Assembly (NCBI RefSeq): GCF_963668385.1
Contig: NZ_OY764327.1
Location: forward strand, 2,294,001-2,358,000
Direction of reading: 5' to 3'
Length of the DNA: 64,000 nucleotides
Source: an uncultured Carboxylicivirga sp.
GTDB taxonomy: Bacteria > Bacteroidota > Bacteroidia > Bacteroidales > Marinilabiliaceae
Shown here piece by piece: positions 38,468 to 46,464 of this stretch (its first letter is position 1; the number at the start of each line of letters is the position of its first letter). Under the pieces are notes generated by a model, which saw nothing but the letters and a program-made list of their open reading frames with translations, did no database searches and was not told the DNA's origin. The position numbers and the translations under genes are program-made.

Positions 38468-38498
38468 CAAAAATGCCGCTTCTGTAGAGAAGCGGCAT
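38468..38498 (-). terminator. Terminator after rprY
   Basis: Arms ATGCCGCTTCT (38473-38483) and AGAAGCGGCAT (38488-38498) with a 4-nt loop form an 11-bp GC-rich stem, followed by T residues on the minus strand. It ends the rprX-rprY unit. Confidence 0.9.
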
Positions 38499-38516
38499 GT
38501 ATAATGATATATGTAA

Positions 38517-39200
38517 TTACATTACTAATTTGTATCCTTTACCATGAACGTTGATAATTTCAACGCTAGGTTCGTCTTTTAGATGTTTACGTAATTTGGT
38601 GATGTATACATCCATACTTCTTGCATTAAAGTAATTATCATCAACCCAAATGGTTTTCAAAGCAAAGTTGCGTTCCAATACTTTGTTGGCATTTGTACAA
38701 AGTAATTTAAGTAACTCAGATTCTTTGGTTGTTAGTTTAATGATGTTTTCTTCGTCGATTAGTTGTTGCTTTTGTGTATCGAACTTGAATTTACCTAATT
38801 GATAAAATTCCTGAGCTACATTACCACCTTTGGTACGTCTAAGTATTGCTTCGATGCGGAATAACAATTCTTCCATACTAAAAGGCTTGGTTAGATAATC
38901 ATCGGCCCCAATTTTAAATCCCTGGAAGATGTCTTCTTTGAGTGATTTTGCAGTAAGGAATATAATAGGAATATCGGCATTTACCATGCGAATATCTTTA
39001 GCCAATGAAAACCCGTCTTTTTTAGGCATCATAACGTCGAGTATACAAATGTCGTATTTTTTCGACATGAAAGCCTTATAGCCTTCTTCTCCATCAGGCA
39101 ATAAATCTGTTTCAAAGCCTTTTGCTACTAAATACTCTCTCAGGAGCATACCTAAGTTCTCGTCATCCTCAGTTAAGAGGATTTTATATTCTTTTTCCAT
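38517..39200 (-). CDS. rprY: OmpR-family response regulator, RprY-like
   Basis: A 227-residue response regulator. The receiver domain (about 5-120) has its acceptor Asp in DICILDVMMPKKDG and the conserved Lys in DDYLTKPFSMEE. The C-terminal winged helix (about 135-225) shows LTTKESELLKLLC and SMDVYITKLRKHLK. It is very like B. fragilis RprY as I remember it. It binds DNA when phosphorylated by the kinase encoded just upstream, whose gene overlaps it by 28 nt. Target genes cannot be told from this window. Confidence 0.9.
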   Translation of the reverse strand: MEKEYKILLTEDDENLGMLLREYLVAKGFETDLLPDGEEGYKAFMSKKYDICILDVMMPKKDGFSLAKDIRMVNADIPIIFLTAKSLKEDIFQGFKIGADDYLTKPFSMEELLFRIEAILRRTKGGNVAQEFYQLGKFKFDTQKQQLIDEENIIKLTTKESELLKLLCTNANKVLERNFALKTIWVDDNYFNARSMDVYITKLRKHLKDEPSVEIINVHGKGYKLVM

Positions 39201-40762
39201 TCTTTAGTGTTTTTTAGAGGTAGGAATATGTCAAATTTTGTACCAACTTTTAATTCACTCTCAACAGATATTTGACCACCATGATCGTCAACTATCTTTT
39301 TAACATATGCTAAGCCTAATCCAAAGCCTTTAACATCGTGAACATTACCTGTCGGAACGCGGTAAAACTTCTCAAATATTCTTTTGAGGTTATCCTTTGA
39401 TATCCCCATCCCATTATCTTTAATCGAAATTACAATTCCGTTGTTTTTATTCCAAGTTTTAACGTATAAAACAGGAGATCCCATTTTGTATTTTACAGCG
39501 TTGTCGAGCAAGTTATAAATAACATTTGTAAAATGCACATCATCAACACTAATAATGCTGTTTTTAGCTTCTAATCGTTCAATAATTTTACCATTTGCGT
39601 TTTCAACCTTAATTCTAAAGTTATTGGTAACATTATGGATGAGGTCATTTACATCAATGTTTTTGAGTTTTAATCCTTTCTTTCCTTTATCAAATATGGC
39701 CATTTGAAGCACTTTTTCAACCTGGAAGCTTAAGCGTTTACTTTCATCTTGTATTACACTCGAAATGTGTTGTAATGTTTTTGGGGTTTTGATCACACTT
39801 CCATCTTTTAGCATTTGAGAAGCCAATGAGATAGTTGATATAGGCGTTTTAAACTCATGAGTCATATTGTTGATAAAGTCATTCTTTATCTGATCTACTC
39901 TTTTCTGGCGTACTATAATCATTATAGTTACGACTGACATAAATATCATTATTAGAGTAAAGGTAGCAGAAGGAATGACCAATCCTAACGATTCGTAGAT
40001 AGGATTAGGCATTTGGATAAAATGCACCTTAATGTAATTAGCCTTTGTGTGTATGTCGTTAGGGAATAGCATCTTTTGATACATTTTGTGCTCTTCCGGA
40101 TTATCGCTGTAATTTTCGGTTCGAAATACTGTTTCTCCTTTCGAATTAATAATAGCATACTCGAAGCTAAATGGGATACCTTTGTCTTCGAATAATTGAA
40201 ACATGTACTGTTGAAGGCGCATGTTGTCAATTCTTTTTTCAATAGGTACATCTTCTAGTAAGGTTCTTAGTAAGGCATCGTTTTGTTTGTTGTACTGATT
40301 ACGTAGTTCATTTTGAATAACCATCATAGTACTTGTTAAACGATCGGTGCGCCCAAAGACTCCTTTAGAAGTATGACCTTGTACATATGTGGTCAACGAG
40401 TCTTGCTCATAAGTCGAAACATCCCATCGTCCTTTTGAAAAGTCAAGATCCAGCGAAATGCGAAATTCTTGTTCGTTGGAGAACAGATCGCGGTTTTCGT
40501 TACTGAAATATTTGGTGTCGGGCTTCAGGTTTTGAGGAACTTTACTTTGAGACTTTGGAGCGATTGTTGTTCTTGAATATCGCGATAGTTCATCTCTCTC
40601 CAGTCGCTCAATGATTTCATCCATTGCCTGACGAACAAGTTGATCGAAATGCTCTTCCTTAAGTTTAGTGGCATTCATTATCCACAAAGCTTGAATGTAG
40701 GTTAATCCAATTAAGGAAATGGCCATAGCAATGGTCAGTATCAGTATTAATTTCTTACTCAT
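39173..40762 (-). CDS. rprX: Sensor histidine kinase, RprX-like
   Basis: A 529-residue kinase with an N-terminal membrane segment (about 5-27), an extracytoplasmic sensor domain of about 230 residues and a second membrane segment (about 260-285). The phospho-acceptor His is in NNMTHEFKTPISTISLAS. The ATPase domain has an N-box (FTNVIYNLLDNAVKY), IKDNGMGIS, FEKFYRV and GFGLGLAYVKKIV. It overlaps the rprY gene by 28 nt and should phosphorylate it. The sensed signal is not evident. Confidence 0.88.
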   Translation of the reverse strand: MSKKLILILTIAMAISLIGLTYIQALWIMNATKLKEEHFDQLVRQAMDEIIERLERDELSRYSRTTIAPKSQSKVPQNLKPDTKYFSNENRDLFSNEQEFRISLDLDFSKGRWDVSTYEQDSLTTYVQGHTSKGVFGRTDRLTSTMMVIQNELRNQYNKQNDALLRTLLEDVPIEKRIDNMRLQQYMFQLFEDKGIPFSFEYAIINSKGETVFRTENYSDNPEEHKMYQKMLFPNDIHTKANYIKVHFIQMPNPIYESLGLVIPSATFTLIMIFMSVVTIMIIVRQKRVDQIKNDFINNMTHEFKTPISTISLASQMLKDGSVIKTPKTLQHISSVIQDESKRLSFQVEKVLQMAIFDKGKKGLKLKNIDVNDLIHNVTNNFRIKVENANGKIIERLEAKNSIISVDDVHFTNVIYNLLDNAVKYKMGSPVLYVKTWNKNNGIVISIKDNGMGISKDNLKRIFEKFYRVPTGNVHDVKGFGLGLAYVKKIVDDHGGQISVESELKVGTKFDIFLPLKNTKEWKKNIKSS

Positions 40763-40986
40763 AAAACAAAAATAACAGGCTGAATTTACAAAATCCTGTG
40801 TTTAACATTAATTAACAGCCAATTAATTTACTGATTAAATGTGTGTTGGTATTGAGTGGGTTTGAAATTTAGTCGAAAAAATCAATTGTTGAATATACTA
40901 ACAATTACTAATAAGTAAAATAGGTTATTTCGAATTTATTCTGAAAATAATATTTGCAAGAAAGAGCAACACTATGATCTAGTATA

Positions 40987-41727
40987 TTATTCCTGTTCAA
41001 TTCTGTCCAAAGCTTCGTGTGCGGCATTTTGTTGTGCTTCCTTTTTCGAATGTCCTTCACCTTCGCCTAATAATTCTTCATCAATTAATGCTTTAGATTT
41101 GAATTTAGTAGGAGTTTCTGAATCGGTATAGGAGTGAGTCTCTTCTGTAATAAAATTAACGCTCTTTTTATTCTTTTGTCCCCATTCAATTAACAATGAC
41201 TTAAAGTTGTTGTCTTCGCGGGCAATCTTCTGCAAATCGATATATTGATTTAATAATTTGTCTTCAACAAACTGTTTGCATTTTGTGTAACCTTTGTCGA
41301 GATACACAGCACCAATCAAAGCCTCCAGAGCATCGCCCAAAATACTGGTTTGCGAAACATCGAGCAACGATTGTGTTTTCACCCACTTGTGTAAATCCAT
41401 TTCCAAGGCTATGGAATTTAGTAACGAGCGATTAACAATGCGAGAGCGAGTTTTCGTAAGAAAACCTTCGTTTTTGTGCGGGAAAAACTGATACAAAACT
41501 TCGGCAACAATCGAACCCAGAATAGCATCTCCCAGATATTCGAGTCGCTCGTTGTTCATATATCTTTTCGTCTGATCATTTCTAAGCATGGCTGATTTAT
41601 GAATCATCGCCTGCTCATAAATAGTAATGTCCGATGGTTTTAGTCCGGTTGTTGTTCGGATAAAACCATAAAACTTCTTCCCTCGAAAAGGAAGAAGTTT
41701 TATAATGTGCAAAAGTGGTTTAATCAA
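40987..41727 (-). CDS. rnc: Ribonuclease III
   Basis: RNase III with the NERLEYLGDAILG signature, an endonuclease domain, and a C-terminal double-stranded-RNA-binding domain (NFKSLLIEWGQKNKK to KKEAQQNAAHEAL). It processes rRNA precursors and other double-stranded RNAs. The frame is open back to a TTG at 41832 inside fabF, but family members begin shortly before FYGFIRTTTGL. I chose the TTG at 41727, 10 nt after the fabF stop codon, giving about 246 residues. No ATG lies in a sensible place, so the start is uncertain. Third gene of acpP-fabF-rnc. Confidence 0.88.
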   Translation of the reverse strand: MIKPLLHIIKLLPFRGKKFYGFIRTTTGLKPSDITIYEQAMIHKSAMLRNDQTKRYMNNERLEYLGDAILGSIVAEVLYQFFPHKNEGFLTKTRSRIVNRSLLNSIALEMDLHKWVKTQSLLDVSQTSILGDALEALIGAVYLDKGYTKCKQFVEDKLLNQYIDLQKIAREDNNFKSLLIEWGQKNKKSVNFITEETHSYTDSETPTKFKSKALIDEELLGEGEGHSKKEAQQNAAHEALDRIEQE

Positions 41728-41737
41728 AACAACTTTT

Positions 41738-42985
41738 TTACAAAGCTTTAAATACCACGGATGCGTTATGACCACCGAATCCAAAAGTGTTTGATAATGC
41801 AGCCTTAATTTCACGTTTTTGTGCTTTGCCAAATGTGAAATTTAGTTTGCTATCAATTTCAGGATCGTCTTCAAAGTGGTTGATGGTAGGAGGGATGATG
41901 CCATTGTTGATAGCTAAAATACAAGCTATTGATTCAACAGCTCCAGCTGCTCCTAATAAGTGACCAGTCATTGACTTAGTAGAACTAATGTTCAAGTCGT
42001 AAGCATGATCACCAAAAACCTCTTTGATGGCTTTCGTTTCGGCAATATCACCTCGAGGAGTGGCTGTACCATGTACATTGATATAACCAATTTCTTTCGG
42101 GTCAATGCCGTTATCCGATAACGCATTTTCCATAACTTTCTTAGCGCCTAATCCCTCAGGATGAGGTGCTGTTAAGTGATAAGCATCTGCAGTCATGCCT
42201 GTACCTACTATTTCACAGTAGATTTTGGCTCCCCGCTTGATGGCGTGCTCGTATTCTTCAATAATTAAAGAAGCACCTCCTTCACCCATCACAAAACCAT
42301 CGCGACCTTTATCAAAAGGTCGAGACGCTGTCGTTGGATCGTCATTACGAGTTGACAAAGCCTGCATTGAATTAAATCCGCCCACACCGGCCTGATTAAT
42401 TGCAGCCTCTGAACCTCCTGTAACAAACATATCAGCTTTACCTAAGCGAATAAGGTTATACGCTTCGCCAATGGCGTTAGTAGAAGATGCACACGCCGAA
42501 ACGGTGCCGAAATTAGGTCCGCGGAAACCATATTTCATAGAAATATGACCGGGAGCAATATCAGCAATCATTTTCGGAATGAAGAATGGACTGAAACGAG
42601 GTGTTCCGTCCCCTTGAGCAAATCCTGTAACTTCTTGCAAGAAAGTAAGCAAACCGCCAATACCGGCCCCCCAGATTACACCAACTCTATCGACGTCTAC
42701 TTTTTCAGGATCAACTCCTGAGTCTGTAACAGCCTGGCTGGCAGCAACCATAGCGTACTGGGCATAAAGATCAAGTTTCCTTGCCTCTTTACGATCAAAA
42801 AAATCGTTGGCGTTGTAGCCTTTAACTTCGCAAGCGAACTGAGTTTTGAACTTGGAGGCGTCAAAATGAGTAATCGGTGCGCAGCCACTTACTCCATTTA
42901 TCAAGCTGTTCCAGTATTCTTCTACTGTGTTGCCGATAGGTGTAATGGCTCCTAGTCCCGTAACAACAACTCTTTTTAACTCCAT
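41738..42985 (-). CDS. fabF: Beta-ketoacyl-ACP synthase II
   Basis: A 415-residue condensing enzyme with the Cys-His-His triad: the Cys in VSACASSTNAIGE, the first His in VHGTATPRGD and the second His in KSMTGHLLGAAG. It elongates acyl chains in fatty acid synthesis and uses ACP, encoded 28 nt upstream. Full family length. The rnc gene follows after 10 nt, an arrangement typical of Bacteroidia. Confidence 0.98.
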   Translation of the reverse strand: MELKRVVVTGLGAITPIGNTVEEYWNSLINGVSGCAPITHFDASKFKTQFACEVKGYNANDFFDRKEARKLDLYAQYAMVAASQAVTDSGVDPEKVDVDRVGVIWGAGIGGLLTFLQEVTGFAQGDGTPRFSPFFIPKMIADIAPGHISMKYGFRGPNFGTVSACASSTNAIGEAYNLIRLGKADMFVTGGSEAAINQAGVGGFNSMQALSTRNDDPTTASRPFDKGRDGFVMGEGGASLIIEEYEHAIKRGAKIYCEIVGTGMTADAYHLTAPHPEGLGAKKVMENALSDNGIDPKEIGYINVHGTATPRGDIAETKAIKEVFGDHAYDLNISSTKSMTGHLLGAAGAVESIACILAINNGIIPPTINHFEDDPEIDSKLNFTFGKAQKREIKAALSNTFGFGGHNASVVFKAL

Positions 42986-43013
42986 AACTACTCTTAAAGT
43001 ATCCTACTCGTTC

Positions 43014-43250
43014 TTACTTAGCGTTCTCTTCAATGTAAGTAATCGCGTCACCTACAGTTCCGATATTCTCAGCTTGATCGTCTGGAATTGCAATGTTGAA
43101 TTCTTTTTCAAATTCCATAATCAATTCTACAGTGTCAAGAGAGTCAGCACCCAAATCATTGGTGAAACTAGCTTCTGGTGCAACTTCAGTTTCGTCAACT
43201 CCCAACTTGTCTACGATAATTGCTTTTACTCTTGATGCAATGTCTGACAT
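43014..43250 (-). CDS. acpP: Acyl carrier protein
   Basis: A 78-residue acidic protein with the [10 protein letters not shown] motif; Ser37 is the 4'-phosphopantetheine attachment site. Residue 1 is the ATG at 43250. It carries acyl chains in fatty acid synthesis and is first in the acpP-fabF-rnc operon. It is divergent from purN, with 173 nt between the start codons. Confidence 0.98.
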   Translation of the reverse strand: MSDIASRVKAIIVDKLGVDETEVAPEASFTNDLGADSLDTVELIMEFEKEFNIAIPDDQAENIGTVGDAITYIEENAK

Positions 43251-43423
43251 AGCTTTAAGTTTTTTAAATTAATACTAATAAAATGTTATAAAACAACTTT
43301 GCAAAGAAATACATTTGTGGATAATAATTCAAACTTCATGTAAAGAAAATGCCATTTAGGCCTAAAATTTTCCTATTTTTACGTCTTGTTTTGGAGTTGA
43401 AATGTGTTTGTAAAATATAGATA

Positions 43424-43990
43424 ATGAAAAAGATAGTGCTTTTCGCATCGGGTTCGGGATCAAATGTAGAAAACATTGCAAAATATTTTGAGAATAGTGC
43501 CTCAGTCGACATAAAAGGGGTGTATTGTAATAATGCAAATGCCTATGTAATTGAACGTTGTGCTAGTTTGGGTATATCATGTAGGGTGTTTGGTCGAATT
43601 GAATTTAGGGATAACCTTGTGATATTGGAGGAGTTACGGGCTTTAAATCCAGATTTAATTGTGCTTGCAGGCTTCTTATGGTTAATTCCGTCGGCGTATA
43701 TTCAGCAATTTTCTGATAAAATTATCAATATACATCCGGCACTTTTACCAAAATTTGGAGGTAAAGGTATGTATGGTCATCATGTGCACCAGGCAGTGGT
43801 TGATAATAAAGAAACAGAATCGGGTATAACTATTCATTATGTGAACGAACATTACGATGAAGGTCAGATAATTAAACAGGTTACTTGTGCCGTTGAAGAA
43901 ACAGATACCGCTGATGATGTTGCAGCTAAAGTGCACGAATTGGAGTATAAATACTTTCCAATAGCTATTGATGAGTTATTGAATAGCTAA
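43424..43990 (+). CDS. purN: Phosphoribosylglycinamide formyltransferase
   Basis: A 188-residue protein of normal PurN length. The N-terminal FASGSGSNVENI loop binds the phosphoribosyl group. The catalytic Asn and His are in INIHPALLPKFGGKGMYG, and the Asp is in VNEHYDEGQII. It transfers a formyl group from 10-formyl-THF to GAR in purine synthesis. It is a lone plus-strand gene flanked by the divergent acpP and the convergent M23 peptidase. Confidence 0.96.
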   Translation: MKKIVLFASGSGSNVENIAKYFENSASVDIKGVYCNNANAYVIERCASLGISCRVFGRIEFRDNLVILEELRALNPDLIVLAGFLWLIPSAYIQQFSDKIINIHPALLPKFGGKGMYGHHVHQAVVDNKETESGITIHYVNEHYDEGQIIKQVTCAVEETDTADDVAAKVHELEYKYFPIAIDELLNS

Positions 43991-44005
43991 AAGGATAAGA
44001 TAAAA

Positions 44006-44035
44006 AAAGAGAGGCTCACTACTGAACCTCTCTTT
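44006..44035. terminator. Bidirectional terminator between purN and the M23 peptidase gene
   Basis: Arms AAAGAGAGG (44006-44014) and CCTCTCTTT (44027-44035) form a 9-bp stem flanked by A- and T-runs, so it can stop transcription from both convergent genes. Confidence 0.8.
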
Positions 44036-44047
44036 ATATATATACTA

Positions 44048-45316
44048 CTAATATTGTTTGAGTGGAATACTATCAAGCTTATCCTTAATAGGCTTAATAA
44101 AGGCTTTAAATTGTTGCATATTCTCTTCTTTAACCGGATCAACCGAAGGTGCTTCGAGTTTTAACGGATCGATTGGAGATCCATTCTTGAACACCCTAAA
44201 GTCGAGATGCGGACCCGTTGCTAATCCTGTGGATCCTACATATCCAATAAGTTGCCCTTGTTTTACATAAGTGCCTTGCGAAATACCTTTGGCAAAGCCT
44301 TGTAAGTGCATATAAACAGTGGTGTAAACACTATTGTGCTTTATTTTAAGGTAATTTCCACCTCCTCTTTTCTGATAACCTTTGGCAAATATGCGTCCGT
44401 CGCCCAGTGCGTGTACCGGTGTGCCTGCAGGTGCTGCATAATCGATTCCGTGATGTGGTCGACGTATCTTAAGCACCGGGTGTAAGCGACTATTTGAAAA
44501 GCGGCTGCTAATGCGCGAAAACTTCAATGGAGCTTTTAAAAATGCTTTTCGTAGGCTTTGACCATTTTCGTCGAAGAAATTCCAAACACTGTCTTCTTCA
44601 AAGTTAAAAGCATAATAATCTTTTCCTCTATGGTGAAATAGTGCACCGTGTACCTTGCCAATGCCAATACTTAAGCTATCAACAAACTCCTCATCGTAAA
44701 ATACCCGGAAATTATCGCCCTTTTCAATGCCAAAGAAATCAACTGTCCAGGCATATATTTCGGATAGTTCTATGGCCAGAAGCGGATTCAGACCGTTATC
44801 GGTCATAGCATTCCATAAGGAGGAGGTAATTACGCCCGATGCTTCTTTGGGTACACTTACGGTTTCTTTTTCACCTGTGTAAACGCTTATAGAGTCTTGT
44901 AACGATACAACCATGTAATTTGTGTGGTCAATTTCATATACAAAATGCTCCAGTTGGCGCAAGGTATCCTGACTTAAGAAAAGCGAATAGTTATTTCCCA
45001 CTTTTATTTTTCGAACATCAAAAACGGGTTTTGTTTTTTCAACAATTGAATTGATGGTAGGATAATCAACTCCGGCTTTTAAAAAGATATCGGCCAAAAA
45101 TTGGTTGCGTTTGACTCTTTCTTTTTCAACAACGAATGAGTCTAATGGTATACCATATAATAGCTCCGGTTCGGGAACAACTACCACATCCATCGAATCG
45201 AGTGTTTCTTCAGTAACTACCGAACGGGGATGTTCATACCGGTTAACCAGAAAAAAGGTAATGGGCACAAGTATTACTACTATTATGGCGATAAGAAAAA
45301 ACGTCTTCTTCTTCAT
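44048..45316 (-). CDS. M23 (LytM-type) peptidoglycan endopeptidase
   Basis: A 422-residue protein anchored by an N-terminal membrane segment (about 5-25). A long helical/beta region (about 30-285) precedes a LytM-type M23 domain with the zinc motifs HHGIDYAAP (His and Asp) and PHLDFRVF (His), and the YMHLQ stretch in between. It should cut peptide cross-links in peptidoglycan in the periplasm, or activate another hydrolase. The active-site zinc ligands all appear present. Convergent with purN. Confidence 0.9.
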   Translation of the reverse strand: MKKKTFFLIAIIVVILVPITFFLVNRYEHPRSVVTEETLDSMDVVVVPEPELLYGIPLDSFVVEKERVKRNQFLADIFLKAGVDYPTINSIVEKTKPVFDVRKIKVGNNYSLFLSQDTLRQLEHFVYEIDHTNYMVVSLQDSISVYTGEKETVSVPKEASGVITSSLWNAMTDNGLNPLLAIELSEIYAWTVDFFGIEKGDNFRVFYDEEFVDSLSIGIGKVHGALFHHRGKDYYAFNFEEDSVWNFFDENGQSLRKAFLKAPLKFSRISSRFSNSRLHPVLKIRRPHHGIDYAAPAGTPVHALGDGRIFAKGYQKRGGGNYLKIKHNSVYTTVYMHLQGFAKGISQGTYVKQGQLIGYVGSTGLATGPHLDFRVFKNGSPIDPLKLEAPSVDPVKEENMQQFKAFIKPIKDKLDSIPLKQY

Positions 45317-45409
45317 TTTAATTAATAATTAGGGTGAATTATCAGGCTGAAGCCAATTATACAAAAGTCAGGTTGTGGTTAAGGAAGCTCTAAGATAAGA
45401 TTTTATTGC

Positions 45410-46276
45410 TTAAATTTTAATTTTCTCAAAACCTTGTCCGTAAACACCCATCACATTACCAACCGTAATAAAAGCTTCAGCATCGATTTGTTTAACTACC
45501 CGAAACATCATTTGAGTATCGCGTTTGCGGGCTACAACCATTAATACTTTGCGATCTTCGCCCGAATAACCTCCAGTACCATGTAAGATGGTAAGGCCTC
45601 GATTGGCTTCAAAAATAACCGATTTTTGGATCTCATCAGGTTTGTTCGAAATGATGAAGAACTGAACGGTTTGTCGGTTACCCGAAATAACCATATCAAC
45701 GGTATAAGCAATAACGGCCATCATTACAAAGCCGTAAACAACTGTTTCGATGGATGATGAACGAACCAAAAAGAACGATGATGAAATAATAATAGCATCC
45801 ATGCTTGCCAATAGGCGTCCCAGGCTAATGTTTTTATATTTGTTGATGATCATGGCAATGATGTCGACACCGCCGGTGCTTCCACCGTGCACAAACACTA
45901 TTCCGGCACCAATACCGCCCAATATACCTCCAATGATACTGTTCATCATTAATTCCGATACGATTGGAGCATCGAAAAAGGGTCGCATAATACTTAATAG
46001 ACCTGAGAAGACCAATACACAGTAAATGGTTTTAATTCCAAAGGACGCTCCCAGTACCTTCATGGCAATTAATATTAATGCAATGTTGATGATTAAGGTG
46101 GTTAAACCAATATCCCAACCAAATATAAAATACAGGATGGTGGCAATACCGGTAAGCCCACCACCAACGATTTTAGCTGGGATAAGAAAACCTGTCCAGC
46201 CAAGGGTACCAATGGCCAAACCAACAGTAAGCATAAAGTAGCTTTTAAGCTCGGATATTATTTTATTCGTTGTCAT
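45410..46276 (-). CDS. YitT family membrane protein (DUF161/DUF2179)
   Basis: A 288-residue protein with about five to six membrane segments in residues 10-190 and a C-terminal DUF2179-like cytoplasmic domain (about 200-285, IFEANRGLTILHGTGGYSGEDRKVLMVVA). The family occurs widely in Firmicutes and Bacteroidota, with no settled transport function. GGSTGGVDIIAMIIN matches the family core. It lies 44 nt downstream of a terminator for leuS and 93 nt upstream of the M23 peptidase gene. Confidence 0.93.
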   Translation of the reverse strand: MTTNKIISELKSYFMLTVGLAIGTLGWTGFLIPAKIVGGGLTGIATILYFIFGWDIGLTTLIINIALILIAMKVLGASFGIKTIYCVLVFSGLLSIMRPFFDAPIVSELMMNSIIGGILGGIGAGIVFVHGGSTGGVDIIAMIINKYKNISLGRLLASMDAIIISSSFFLVRSSSIETVVYGFVMMAVIAYTVDMVISGNRQTVQFFIISNKPDEIQKSVIFEANRGLTILHGTGGYSGEDRKVLMVVARKRDTQMMFRVVKQIDAEAFITVGNVMGVYGQGFEKIKI

Positions 46277-46319
46277 TTATTAATACGTGTTTTTGTTGAT
46301 GGGAAGGGTAGTGTTACAA

Positions 46320-46349
46320 AAACTGCCTGATAAAAATATCAAGCAGTTT
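46320..46349 (-). terminator. Terminator after leuS
   Basis: Arms AAACTGCCTGATA and TATCAAGCAGTTT (one mismatch) around a 4-nt loop form a hairpin followed by T residues on the minus strand. It lies between the leuS stop codon (46465) and the YitT start codon. Confidence 0.7.
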
Positions 46350-46365
46350 GATTGTATCTGACAAA

Positions 46366-46401
46366 GTTTTTAGTCAGTAGTCAGTTGTTTTTAGTCAGTA
46401 G
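46366..46401. repeat. Short direct repeat downstream of leuS
   Basis: GTTTTTAGTCAGTAG occurs at 46366-46380 and again at 46387-46401, a 21-bp period. It lies in the leuS-YitT gap, with no coding potential. Confidence 0.75.
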
Positions 46402-46464
46402 AATGTTAGCTAATCAGTCTTTATTTTGCGTCTAATTTCTAACTTCTATCATCTAATATCTGAA

